Shown here: positions 26,253 through 34,295 of the stretch, in pieces
How positions within the stretch are numbered: position 1 is the first letter of the stretch
How the letters are laid out: every line of letters starts with the position of its first letter
NCBI GenBank assembly: GCA_041725935.1
Contig: JBGRQD010000001.1
Span: 310,001 to 374,000, forward strand
Reading direction: 5' to 3'
Length of the DNA stretch: 64,000 nucleotides
DNA from: Marivita sp041725935
GTDB taxonomy: Bacteria > Pseudomonadota > Alphaproteobacteria > Rhodobacterales > Rhodobacteraceae
The notes under the pieces: generated by a model
The model's input: the letters and a program-made list of their open reading frames with translations, nothing else
Told to the model about the DNA's origin: nothing
The model's database searches: none
Made by a program: the position numbers and the translations under genes

Positions 26253-26270
26253 TCGACCCGTTTCACAAGC

Positions 26271-26300
26271 ACCCCGCCGGATCACCTTCGGCGGGGTTTG
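26271..26300 (+). terminator. Intrinsic terminator of the FadL-type gene
   Basis: ACCCCGCCG (26271-26279) pairs with CGGCGGGGT (26289-26297), followed by a short T-rich tail. It begins 19 bases after the stop codon. Confidence 0.75.
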
Positions 26301-26386
26301 CCGTTCCCCGACCCCACATCCGTTTGACGCCCCCGCACGGCACCGTTACTTCCAAGCGACGGGTTTTGTGACATGGAACAGCGCAA

Positions 26387-27253
26387 ATGATCTACACTTC
26401 CGCACGGGACTGGCTGGACGCACCGCACAAGCGGGTTGTGCTGTTTGCCATGTCGGGCCTCGGCAAGACCCATCTCTCGACCCTGCTGCGCGACACCGGC
26501 GACTGGTTTCACTACTCGATCGATTACCGGATCGGCACCCGCTACATGGGTGAATACATCGCCGACAATGCCAAGCGCGAGGCGATGAAAGTGCCGTTCC
26601 TGCGGGATCTGCTGATGTCGGATTCGATCTATATCGGATCAAACCTCACCTTCGACAATCTGGCCCCCGTCTCGGCTTATCTTGGCAAACCGGGCGATCC
26701 GGCGCGCGGCGGCATGCCCATCGACGAATACCGCAAGCGGCAGGACCAGTTCCGCCGCGCCGAAATGGCGGCGCTTCTGGACACCGGCTATTTCATCGAC
26801 CGCTCCATCGATATTTATGGCTATCCGCATTTCATCTGCGACACTGGCGGGTCGATCTGCGAATGGGTTGATCCCGCCGATCCGCATGACCCGATCATGA
26901 CCGAACTGTCGAAACACGCGCTTCTGGTCTGGATCAAGGGCGATGCCGCCCACACGCAGGACCTGATCCGCCGCTTCGACAAGGCCCCCAAGCCAATGGC
27001 GTACCAGCCCGAGTTCCTGACCCGTGTCTGGAGCCAATATCTAAGCGAAAACAACATGCAGGCCGACGATGTTGATCCGGACACCTTCATCCGCTGGACC
27101 TATGCGCAAGCCCTTGCGCACCGCCAGCCCCGCTACCAGATGATGGCGGAACAATGGGGCGTCACGATCGACGCCCATGACCTGATGGCCGACGCCACGC
27201 CGCAGACTTTCGATGCGCTGATCGCCACCGCGCTAGAGCAGAAAAGACCGTAA
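26387..27253 (+). CDS. P-loop ATPase of unknown role upstream of metA
   Basis: A 288-residue protein with a Walker A-like motif MSGLGKTHLS near residues 22-31 and conserved stretches FHYSIDYRIGTRYMGEYI and YPHFICDTGGSICEWVDP. I recognise it as a conserved Rhodobacterales protein usually called ATPase, without known function. It ends 3 bases before metA, which points to co-expression and perhaps a link to methionine metabolism. Confidence 0.75.
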   Translation: MIYTSARDWLDAPHKRVVLFAMSGLGKTHLSTLLRDTGDWFHYSIDYRIGTRYMGEYIADNAKREAMKVPFLRDLLMSDSIYIGSNLTFDNLAPVSAYLGKPGDPARGGMPIDEYRKRQDQFRRAEMAALLDTGYFIDRSIDIYGYPHFICDTGGSICEWVDPADPHDPIMTELSKHALLVWIKGDAAHTQDLIRRFDKAPKPMAYQPEFLTRVWSQYLSENNMQADDVDPDTFIRWTYAQALAHRQPRYQMMAEQWGVTIDAHDLMADATPQTFDALIATALEQKRP

Positions 27254-27256
27254 GAC

Positions 27257-28201
27257 ATGCCGATCAAACTGCCCGACAACCTGCCCGCCTATGACGTGCT
27301 CAAGCGCGAAGGCATCATGGTCATTCCCGATGAACTGGCCAGCCAGCAGGACATCCGCCCGCTGCGCATCGCGCTGCTGAACCTGATGCCCAAGAAGATC
27401 CAGACCGAGAACCAGTTTGCCCGGCTGATCGGCGCCACGCCGCTGCAGATCGAATTCAACCTGATCCGCATGACCGAGCATCAGACCAAGAACACCGCCG
27501 CCGAACATATGGAAAGCTTCTATCGTCCCTTTGCCGAGGTGGCCGACAGCGGAGAAAAATTCGACGGGCTCATCATCACTGGTGCACCGATTGAACATTT
27601 GCCTTTTCAGGAAGTGACTTACTGGGATGAGCTCACGCAGGTGATGAACTGGACCCAGACCCATGTGCACTCCACCTTCGGCGTGTGCTGGGGCGGCATG
27701 GCGATGATCAACCACTTCCACGGCGTGCCCAAGATCGCGCTGCCGCACAAGGCGTTCGGCTGTATCCGGCACCGCAACCTCGTGCCCGCCTCACCCTATC
27801 TGCGCGGCTTTTCCGACGACATGGTGATCCCGGTCAGCCGCTGGACAGAGATTCGCCGCGAAGACGTCGAACAGGCAGGCCTACCGATCCTGATCGACAG
27901 CACCGAGACCGGTCCATGTCTTGTCGAGGACCCCGCCCACCGCGCGCTCTATGTGTTCAACCATTTCGAATATGACAGCAACACGCTCAAGGACGAATAC
28001 GACCGCGATGTGGAGGCCGGTACTCCGATCAACGTGCCCGCGAATTACTATCCCGACAACGATCCCGGCCAGCCGCCTCAGAACCGGTGGCGCAGTCACG
28101 CGCATCTTCTCTATGGCAACTGGGTGTCAGAGATCTACCTGACAACTCCGTTCGATATCGAGCAGATCGGCGCGGCGAGCACGGATCTGCGCAACAGCTA
28201 G
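27257..28201 (+). CDS. metA: Homoserine O-acyltransferase MetA (predicted acetyltransferase type)
   Basis: A 314-residue enzyme that acylates homoserine in methionine synthesis. The catalytic Cys144 lies in STFGVCWGG, and the His-Glu region reads NHFEYDSNTL. In this family the residue corresponding to E. coli Gly111 sets acyl-donor choice: Gly goes with succinyl-CoA, Glu with acetyl-CoA (Bacillus type). Here the motif is TGAPIEHLPF, with Glu113 at that place, so acetyl-CoA is predicted in spite of the usual label homoserine O-succinyltransferase. Translated right after the ATPase gene; no methionine riboswitch is evident upstream. Confidence 0.94.
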   Translation: MPIKLPDNLPAYDVLKREGIMVIPDELASQQDIRPLRIALLNLMPKKIQTENQFARLIGATPLQIEFNLIRMTEHQTKNTAAEHMESFYRPFAEVADSGEKFDGLIITGAPIEHLPFQEVTYWDELTQVMNWTQTHVHSTFGVCWGGMAMINHFHGVPKIALPHKAFGCIRHRNLVPASPYLRGFSDDMVIPVSRWTEIRREDVEQAGLPILIDSTETGPCLVEDPAHRALYVFNHFEYDSNTLKDEYDRDVEAGTPINVPANYYPDNDPGQPPQNRWRSHAHLLYGNWVSEIYLTTPFDIEQIGAASTDLRNS

Positions 28202-28210
28202 GAGGCCGTT

Positions 28211-29164
28211 TTGGCGCTAAAGGGATTGGGAGTGCTGCTGGGCTGTGCGGCCGCACTGGTGCTGACGACGGCCTGCACGGCCTCGTACCGCGAAGACCTT
28301 GCCGAACAGCGGTTCCCGCCCGAGGGCGCGTTTCTGACCGTCAACGGCACGCAGGTGCATTACGTCACCAAGGGCACGGGACCGGACATCGTCCTGATCC
28401 ACGGGGCCAGTGGCAACCTGCGTGATTTCACCTTCTCGCTTGTCGACAAGCTGGCCGACCGTTACCGCGTCACCGCATTTGATCGCCCCGGTCTTGGCTA
28501 TACCGAGCGGGTCAATCCCGAGGGCACGACACTGATCGAACAGGCGGCCCTGCTTGCGGATGCATCTGACCAACTTGGCCTGCAAAAACCGATGGTTCTG
28601 GGTCAAAGCTACGGTGGCGCTGTTGCACTGGCCTGGGCGGTGGAACGGCCCGACAGCCTGTCCGCGCTGATCCTGCTCGCCGCTGCTTCAAACCCTTGGA
28701 GCAGCGATCTCGACCTCTTCTACAAAGTCACCTCCAGCGAGTTGGGCGCTGCCACAGTTGTGCCCATGCTCACGGCATTTGTACCGAACCCCGTGGTCGA
28801 TGCGGCCATCGAAGGCGTCTTTGCACCGCAGGAGGAACCCGAAGGCTACGCGGACCATATCGGCGCGCCTCTGACCCTGCGCCGGCAGACCCTGCGCGCC
28901 AACGCCAAACAGCGCGCGAACCTGCTGGACGAGATCAAGCGCCTGCACACCCGCTACGGCGTCATCGACGTGCCGACCGAGATCGTACATGGCGATGCGG
29001 ACACCACCGTGGGCCTGTCGATCCACTCGATCCCCCTGTCCAGGCAGATCAAGGGCGCCAACCTGACCGTTCTCGAAGGCATCGGCCACATGCCGCATCA
29101 CGCCGCCGAGCCCGAGGTCATCGACGCCATCGACCGCGCGGCGCAACGTGCGGGTTTGCGTTAA
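28211..29164 (+). CDS. Alpha/beta hydrolase, probable membrane-anchored or exported
   Basis: A 317-residue hydrolase with oxyanion motif HGASGNLRDF, nucleophile GQSYGG, acid HGDADTT and histidine GHMPHH in the canonical order. The N terminus (GLGVLLGCAAALVLTTACTAS) is a signal sequence with a cysteine, so it may be a lipoprotein, though the residue at -3 is Thr. TTG 28211 is the likely start, with GGAGG five bases upstream. Substrate unknown. Confidence 0.87.
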   Translation: MALKGLGVLLGCAAALVLTTACTASYREDLAEQRFPPEGAFLTVNGTQVHYVTKGTGPDIVLIHGASGNLRDFTFSLVDKLADRYRVTAFDRPGLGYTERVNPEGTTLIEQAALLADASDQLGLQKPMVLGQSYGGAVALAWAVERPDSLSALILLAAASNPWSSDLDLFYKVTSSELGAATVVPMLTAFVPNPVVDAAIEGVFAPQEEPEGYADHIGAPLTLRRQTLRANAKQRANLLDEIKRLHTRYGVIDVPTEIVHGDADTTVGLSIHSIPLSRQIKGANLTVLEGIGHMPHHAAEPEVIDAIDRAAQRAGLR

Positions 29165-29215
29165 TCGCATTAACATCCCATATTCAGATCAAACGGATGA
29201 CAGAAAGGGCCCGGT

Positions 29216-30085
29216 ATGGACCTTCCCTTTGAGGGTGCAATCAGCGCCTTTTTCAAAAACGACGCGCCGGAAGACATTCGCAATGCCATCAAGCGCGCGG
29301 ACAAGGACGATATCATCAACCCGGATTTCCCCTATTCCGAACGCATGCCCCGCAAAGCCTATGACAAGGAACTGGCCGCCCTTCAGATCGAACTGGTCAA
29401 GATGAAGACATGGGCGCGCGAGACCGGCGCGCGCGTCGCCATCGTGTTCGAAGGTCGGGACGCCGCCGGAAAAGGTGGCACGATCAAACGCTTCCGGGAA
29501 AATCTTAACCCGCGTGGCGCACGTGTTGTGGCACTTTCCAAACCGTCGGACGTCGAAGCGACGCAATGGTATTTCCAGCGCTATATCGACCATCTGCCCG
29601 CAGCTGGCGAAATCGCGTTCTATGACCGAAGCTGGTACAATCGCGGGGTGGTCGAACATGTTTTCGGCTTCTGCACCCCCGAGCAGCGCATGCACTTCTT
29701 CCGCCAAACCCCTGATTTTGAGAAGATGTTGGTTGACGATGGCATCCACCTTTTCAAGATCTGGCTCAACGTCGGACGTGCCGAACAGCTGCGCCGCTTT
29801 CTGGAACGCGAAAAAGACCCGCTAAAGCAATGGAAACTCAGCTGGATCGACGTTGAAGGCCTCAAGAAATGGCAGGCTTATAGCGACGCCATTCAGGAAA
29901 CTCTGACCAAGACCCACAGCGACCACGCGCCCTGGACCATCGTGCGCTCCGACGACAAGCGTCGTGCCCGGATCAACGCCATCCGCAGCGTCCTGACGCA
30001 GCTCGACTATTCCCGAAAGGATGCCAAGGCCTTGGGGCAGGTCGATCCCAAGGTGTGCGGCGGTCCGGACATCTGGGATGCCTAA
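29216..30085 (+). CDS. ppk2: Polyphosphate kinase 2 (class I PPK2)
   Basis: A 289-residue single-domain PPK2, which transfers phosphate between polyphosphate and nucleoside diphosphates. Walker A FEGRDAAGKGG (about residues 79-89), Walker B FYDRSWYNRG and the lid region WLNVGRAEQLRRFLEREKDP are clear. Single-domain length and the motif pattern fit class I (ADP/GDP to ATP/GTP). AAAGGG lies shortly before the ATG. The last 8 bases overlap the tetR gene. Confidence 0.95.
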   Translation: MDLPFEGAISAFFKNDAPEDIRNAIKRADKDDIINPDFPYSERMPRKAYDKELAALQIELVKMKTWARETGARVAIVFEGRDAAGKGGTIKRFRENLNPRGARVVALSKPSDVEATQWYFQRYIDHLPAAGEIAFYDRSWYNRGVVEHVFGFCTPEQRMHFFRQTPDFEKMLVDDGIHLFKIWLNVGRAEQLRRFLEREKDPLKQWKLSWIDVEGLKKWQAYSDAIQETLTKTHSDHAPWTIVRSDDKRRARINAIRSVLTQLDYSRKDAKALGQVDPKVCGGPDIWDA

Positions 30086-30695
30086 ACGGGGCTACCATCA
30101 CGGCAATCTGCGGCAGGCCCTTGTCGATGCCGCGCTCGAGCTGATCACCGAAAAGGGCCCGACAGGGTTCACCCTGTCCGAGGCCGCGAAACAGGCGGGC
30201 GTGACCCCCGCCGCCGTGTACCGGCATTTCGAGGGCCGCGAAGACCTGATCGCCGAAGCAGCACTTCAGGGCTACGAGGTATTCGCCGATGTGATGCAAT
30301 ACGCCTATGACAGCGGCCAACCCTCGGCGCTTGCCGCGTTCGAGGCGACGGGCCGCGCCTACCTCGCCTTTGCCCGCAAATATCCCGGCCATTACATCGC
30401 GATGTTCGAAAGCGGTATCTCGGTGAACCGCACGCCCGATCTTGCCGCAGTGTCCGCCCGCGCCCGCGCCGTGCTGGAACGCGCCGCCGAGGACCTGTCG
30501 CAACATATCCCGCCGGAAAAACGCCCTCCCGCCTCGATGTTCTCGGCCCATATCTGGGCGATGAGCCACGGTGTCGTGGAACTGTTTGCCCGCAACTCCC
30601 CCGGCACTGCATCCCCTTTTCCGCCGGAACAGCTTTTGGAAAGCGGCATCGGCATCTACCTGCGCGGATTGGGCCTGCTTCCGGCGGATCAGTGA
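30078..30695 (+). CDS. TetR/AcrR-family transcriptional regulator
   Basis: A 205-residue regulator. The N-terminal helix-turn-helix is GFTLSEAAKQAGVTPAAVYRHFEGREDL, preceded by RGYHHGNLRQALVDAALEL typical of the family; the C-terminal half is a TetR ligand domain of the WHG type (AHIWAMSHGVVELF). ATG 30078 overlaps the ppk2 stop, so the two are coupled. Ligand unknown. Confidence 0.92.
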   Translation: MPKRGYHHGNLRQALVDAALELITEKGPTGFTLSEAAKQAGVTPAAVYRHFEGREDLIAEAALQGYEVFADVMQYAYDSGQPSALAAFEATGRAYLAFARKYPGHYIAMFESGISVNRTPDLAAVSARARAVLERAAEDLSQHIPPEKRPPASMFSAHIWAMSHGVVELFARNSPGTASPFPPEQLLESGIGIYLRGLGLLPADQ

Positions 30696-30722
30696 CGTGA
30701 CAAACACCGCGCGACGGATTAC

Positions 30723-32096
30723 ATGCCTCCCATGACACAGGAACTTCATATCGTCGGCGGCGGCATGGCCGGATCCGAGGCCGCTTGGCAGGCCGCAAAC
30801 CGGGGCATTTCCGTGGTGATCCACGAGATGCGCCCCAAGGTCGAAACCTTCGCGCACAAGACCGGCGATCTGGGCGAGATGGTGTGCTCCAACTCCTTCC
30901 GCTCGGACGATCACGAACAGAACGCCGTGGGCCTTCTGCATTGGGAGATGCGCGAAGCGGGCGGACTGATCATAACCACCGCGCATCAGCACCGCCTGCC
31001 CGCAGGTGGGGCTCTGGCCGTCGACCGTGACGCGTTCAGCGCGGCGATCACCGCCCGGCTGCATGCACATCCAAACATCCGTGTAAGCCACGAGGAAGTA
31101 ACGGAATTGCCGGATGACGACCACTGGATTTTCGCCACCGGCCCGCTGACCAGCGCCGCCTTGGGACAGGCGATCCAGCGCGAAACCGGGACCGACCGGC
31201 TCGCCTTTTTTGACGCCATCGCGCCCATCGTCTATTTCGACAGCATCGACATGTCCAAGGCCTGGCTGCAATCGCGCTACGACAAGGGCGAGACCGAAGA
31301 GGAACAGCGCGCCTATATCAATTGCCCGATGAACAAGGCGCAGTATGACGCGTTCATCGACGCGCTGCTGGCTGCCGACAAGACCGAGTTCCACGAAGGT
31401 GAGACCGCAGGCTATTTCGACGGCTGCCTGCCCATCGAGGTGATGTCCGAACGCGGTCGCGAAACCCTGCGCCACGGGCCGATGAAACCCGTGGGCCTCA
31501 CCAACCCGCACCAACCGGATGTCAAACCCTGGGCGGTGGTTCAGCTGCGCCGCGACAATGCGCTGGGCACGCTCTACAACATTGTCGGCTTCCAGACCAA
31601 GATGAAGTACGGCGCACAAGCCGATGTTTTCAGGATGATTCCCGGGTTGGAGAATGCCAGCTTTGCCCGCTTAGGCGGCATCCACCGCAACACATTCCTC
31701 AACAGCCCGACGCTGCTCGATGACCAGATGCGCCTGCGCTCGAAACCGAATATCCGCTTTGCCGGTCAGGTCACCGGTGTCGAAGGCTATGTCGAATCTT
31801 CTGCGATGGGCCTACTGGCCGGTCGCATGGCCGCAGCCGAGATGACCGGCGCGCCACTGCCCACCGTGCCACAGGACAGCGCCCATGGCGCGCTCATCCA
31901 TCACATCACGGGTGGAGCCGAGGCAAAGACCTTCCAGCCGATGAACGTCAATTTCGGCCTGTTCCGCCCCGTCGACGGGCTCAAGGGTGGCAGGCGCGGC
32001 CGCAAGGACCGCTACAAGGCCTATACCGACCGCGCCAAGGGCGCATGGTCCGACTGGCTCGCGGCACAGGAGCCCATCCAATCCGCAGCGGAATAG
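30723..32096 (+). CDS. trmFO: Methylenetetrahydrofolate-tRNA (uracil-54-C5)-methyltransferase TrmFO
   Basis: A 457-residue FAD- and folate-dependent enzyme that forms ribothymidine at position 54 of tRNA. FAD-binding HIVGGGMAGSEAAWQ at residues 8-22, the conserved VCSNSFRSD and the C-terminal FQPMNVNFGLF identify it, distinguishing it from MnmG. Its TAG stop shares one base with the GTG start of gluQ. Confidence 0.96.
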   Translation: MPPMTQELHIVGGGMAGSEAAWQAANRGISVVIHEMRPKVETFAHKTGDLGEMVCSNSFRSDDHEQNAVGLLHWEMREAGGLIITTAHQHRLPAGGALAVDRDAFSAAITARLHAHPNIRVSHEEVTELPDDDHWIFATGPLTSAALGQAIQRETGTDRLAFFDAIAPIVYFDSIDMSKAWLQSRYDKGETEEEQRAYINCPMNKAQYDAFIDALLAADKTEFHEGETAGYFDGCLPIEVMSERGRETLRHGPMKPVGLTNPHQPDVKPWAVVQLRRDNALGTLYNIVGFQTKMKYGAQADVFRMIPGLENASFARLGGIHRNTFLNSPTLLDDQMRLRSKPNIRFAGQVTGVEGYVESSAMGLLAGRMAAAEMTGAPLPTVPQDSAHGALIHHITGGAEAKTFQPMNVNFGLFRPVDGLKGGRRGRKDRYKAYTDRAKGAWSDWLAAQEPIQSAAE

Positions 32097-32941
32097 TGGG
32101 CTTCGTCACGCGCTTTGCGCCCAGCCCGACAGGGCCTTTGCATCTGGGCCACGCCTATTCCGCGCTGCTGGCATATGACATGGCACAGGCAGCAGGCGGG
32201 CGGTTCCTGCTCAGGATCGAAGACACCGACACCGCGCGCTGCACACCGGCGTTCGAGGCACAGGTCCATGACGATCTGGCCTGGCTTGGCCTGACATGGG
32301 AAACGCCCGTGTTGCGCCAGTCCGACAACACCGACGCCTATGAGGCCGCCCTCACCCGCCTTGGCGACATGGGGCTGCTCTACCCCTGCTCCTGCACCCG
32401 TGGCGACATCCGCCGCGCCGCGTCTGCGCCGCAGGAAGGCGCGCCGCTGCTTGGCCCGGACGGGCTGATCTATCCCGGCACCTGTCGCCATCGCGCATGG
32501 AGGGACCGAACCGACACAGACGCCGTGCGCCTGAACATCGCGCGCGCTGTCGATCACCTGACCGACCTGCCCCAATATACCGAAACCGGCCTTCACCCCG
32601 CATTAAGGTTAACGCGCGCCTATCTGGTCGAGGAAATCGGCGACATCGTCCTAGCCCGCCGCGACACCAAAACCGCCGCCTATCACCTCAGCGTCGTGGT
32701 CGATGACGCGGCGCAGGGTATCACCCATGTGATCCGGGGCGAAGACCTCGCCACCGCCACACCGATCCATGTGCTTCTGCAAGCGCTGCTGGACCTTCCC
32801 ATACCGACCTACCACCACCACCGGCTGATCCGCGACGAGGACGGCAAACGCCTTGCCAAACGGGACGATGCCCGTGCCATCGCGCTTTATCGCGACGAGG
32901 GGGCAACCGCCCAAGACATCAGGACGATGGTCGGCCTCTAG
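32096..32941 (+). CDS. gluQ: Glutamyl-Q tRNA(Asp) synthetase
   Basis: A 281-residue truncated glutamyl-tRNA synthetase that attaches glutamate to queuosine in tRNA-Asp. It has FAPSPTGPLHLGHAYSAL with the HIGH-like HLGH, the KMSKS-like KRLAKRD near the end, and the zinc-site cysteines YPCSC and TCRH. The anticodon-binding domain is absent, as expected. GTG 32096 is chosen because the conserved start VGFVTRFAPSP begins there and overlaps the trmFO stop. Confidence 0.93.
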   Translation: MGFVTRFAPSPTGPLHLGHAYSALLAYDMAQAAGGRFLLRIEDTDTARCTPAFEAQVHDDLAWLGLTWETPVLRQSDNTDAYEAALTRLGDMGLLYPCSCTRGDIRRAASAPQEGAPLLGPDGLIYPGTCRHRAWRDRTDTDAVRLNIARAVDHLTDLPQYTETGLHPALRLTRAYLVEEIGDIVLARRDTKTAAYHLSVVVDDAAQGITHVIRGEDLATATPIHVLLQALLDLPIPTYHHHRLIRDEDGKRLAKRDDARAIALYRDEGATAQDIRTMVGL

Positions 32942-32981
32942 GCATCGCCCGCTGCTTCTTCTCTTTCCAAATACGCAAATG

Positions 32982-33344
32982 CTACGCCTCCACAGGCGCC
33001 ATGGTCTCAAATTCCGCGCCGTCCTGCACTTCGGTGTAGAAACATGACCGCCGGTTGGTGTGACAGGCAGGCCCGCTCTGGTTCACGCTCAGCAAAAGGC
33101 AATCGCGGTCGCAATCAACCCGCAGCGCCACCAGCTCCTGCACATGGCCCGAGCTTTCGCCCTTGACCCAGAAGGCCTGACGCGACCGTGACCAATAGGT
33201 CACACGCCCGGTTTCCAATGTCCGGGCCACCGCGTCGGCGTTCATCCAGGCCATCATCAGAACCTCGCCCGACGCAGCATCCTGCGCAATCGCCGGGATC
33301 AGCCCTGCCTCGTTATAGACCAAAGTCGCAGGATCAAAGCGCAT
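32982..33344 (-). CDS. hisI: Phosphoribosyl-AMP cyclohydrolase
   Basis: A 120-residue histidine-pathway enzyme that opens the purine ring of phosphoribosyl-AMP. Family motifs VLMMAWMNADAVARTLETG, YWSRSRQAFWVKGESSGH, and the zinc and magnesium ligands in VDCDRDCLLLSV and GPACHTNRRSCF are all present. The HisE domain found fused in other bacteria is absent. Divergent from the NifU-like gene. Confidence 0.96.
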   Translation of the reverse strand: MRFDPATLVYNEAGLIPAIAQDAASGEVLMMAWMNADAVARTLETGRVTYWSRSRQAFWVKGESSGHVQELVALRVDCDRDCLLLSVNQSGPACHTNRRSCFYTEVQDGAEFETMAPVEA

Positions 33345-33412
33345 GGAGAAAAACCTTTTTGCATCTGCCGCATCGCCGCCTATTTATGAGGGGAACCGCG
33401 AAAGGGAAAGCC

Positions 33413-33865
33413 ATGTCCGGCGACACCGACCTGATCAAGCTTTATTCCGGCCGCATCCTTGAGCTGGCGGCGGACATTCCGCATCACGCTCGGCTCGATG
33501 CGCCCGGCGCCACGGTCAAGAAACGCTCGCCGCTCTGCGGATCGACCGTGACGGTGGATCTGACGCTTGAAGATGGCAAGGTTGCGGACTTCGGGCAGGA
33601 CGTCAAAGCCTGCGCGCTGGGTCAGGCGGCGGCGTCCGTTGTGGGCGGTGCGATCCTTGGCTGTACACAAGAGCAGATCACCCACGCCAGAGATCAGTTG
33701 CGCGTGATGCTCAAGGAAGACGGCCCCACTCCGGCAGCACCGTTTGACGGGCTTGAGGTCCTGCGCCCTGCGGTGGCGTTCAAGAACCGCCACGCGTCGA
33801 TCCTGCTGACGCTTGAAGCGGCGTCGGAGGCTGTGACACAGCTTGCAGAAACCCAATCTGCGTGA
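33413..33865 (+). CDS. NifU/IscU-like iron-sulfur scaffold protein
   Basis: A 150-residue protein related to the IscU/NifU N-terminal domain. Conserved cysteines lie in RSPLCGSTVTV and VKACALGQAAAS, as in IscU; a third lies in LGCTQEQ, not in the usual late position, so cluster assembly may differ. Start ATG has AAGGGAAA upstream. Stand-alone Rhodobacterales homologues are annotated as iron-sulfur scaffold proteins. Confidence 0.82.
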   Translation: MSGDTDLIKLYSGRILELAADIPHHARLDAPGATVKKRSPLCGSTVTVDLTLEDGKVADFGQDVKACALGQAAASVVGGAILGCTQEQITHARDQLRVMLKEDGPTPAAPFDGLEVLRPAVAFKNRHASILLTLEAASEAVTQLAETQSA

Positions 33866-33915
33866 TCGTGACCACCTGATCGCGACCACCCGAACACAAT
33901 TTTTTACCAGACGAT

Positions 33916-33950
33916 AAAAAAAACCGCCGCGCTTCGAAAGAAGGCGGCGG
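33916..33950 (-). terminator. Terminator of the small minus-strand gene
   Basis: CCGCCGC (33924-33930) pairs with GCGGCGG (33944-33950), with an inner CTTC-GAAA-GAAG stem. On the minus strand it is followed by eight T. It therefore ends transcription of the 44-residue gene upstream, not of the NifU-like gene. Confidence 0.8.
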
Positions 33951-34074
33951 TGAAGTGACGTGTTCGTTGGGGGCCGTCATCGCTCGGAAGGCAGGCTACC
34001 TTCTGGGACAGGTGCATCAGTTGGGACAGGATGCAGATGAGCGTTCAGGCGAAACACGCAGGCAGAAAACAAAG

Positions 34075-34209
34075 TCAGACAAGCACCGGCAGATGCAGCG
34101 CCGCAACCAGCATGACAACCAGCGACACAGCCCCAAGCGCGTCTTCGAGAAGCGCCGTGTTGGACTGGGCCTTGGCCGCGTGAAGCGAGGTTTTGATCCG
34201 TTGCATCAT
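34075..34209 (-). CDS. 44-residue membrane-associated small protein
   Basis: A short gene: MMQRIKTSLHAAKAQS, then ALLEDALGAVSLVVML, ending HLPVLV. An excellent Shine-Dalgarno sequence AAGGAGG lies 7 bases before the first of two adjacent ATG codons. The N-terminal half is basic and amphipathic, the C-terminal half (LGAVSLVVMLVAALHLPVLV) hydrophobic enough for one membrane helix. It has its own intrinsic terminator 124 bases downstream. I believe similar short proteins occur in related genomes, but function is unknown. Confidence 0.75.
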   Translation of the reverse strand: MMQRIKTSLHAAKAQSNTALLEDALGAVSLVVMLVAALHLPVLV

Positions 34210-34295
34210 GGTTATGTCCTCCTTGTTGCTCCTTTGTTCTCATATCCAGAACAAACTGTAAAGAACTTTTTGAGAACATTTGAGAACAAAAGGGG

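Noticed and set aside
26300..26386. SAM riboswitch before the ATPase-metA pair
   Set aside because: I see no SAM-II-like stem or pseudoknot core; the space after the fadL terminator is under 90 bases and lacks the conserved elements.
33916..33950. Terminator of the NifU-like gene
   Set aside because: The T-run is on the minus-strand side only, so the hairpin serves the small minus-strand gene.
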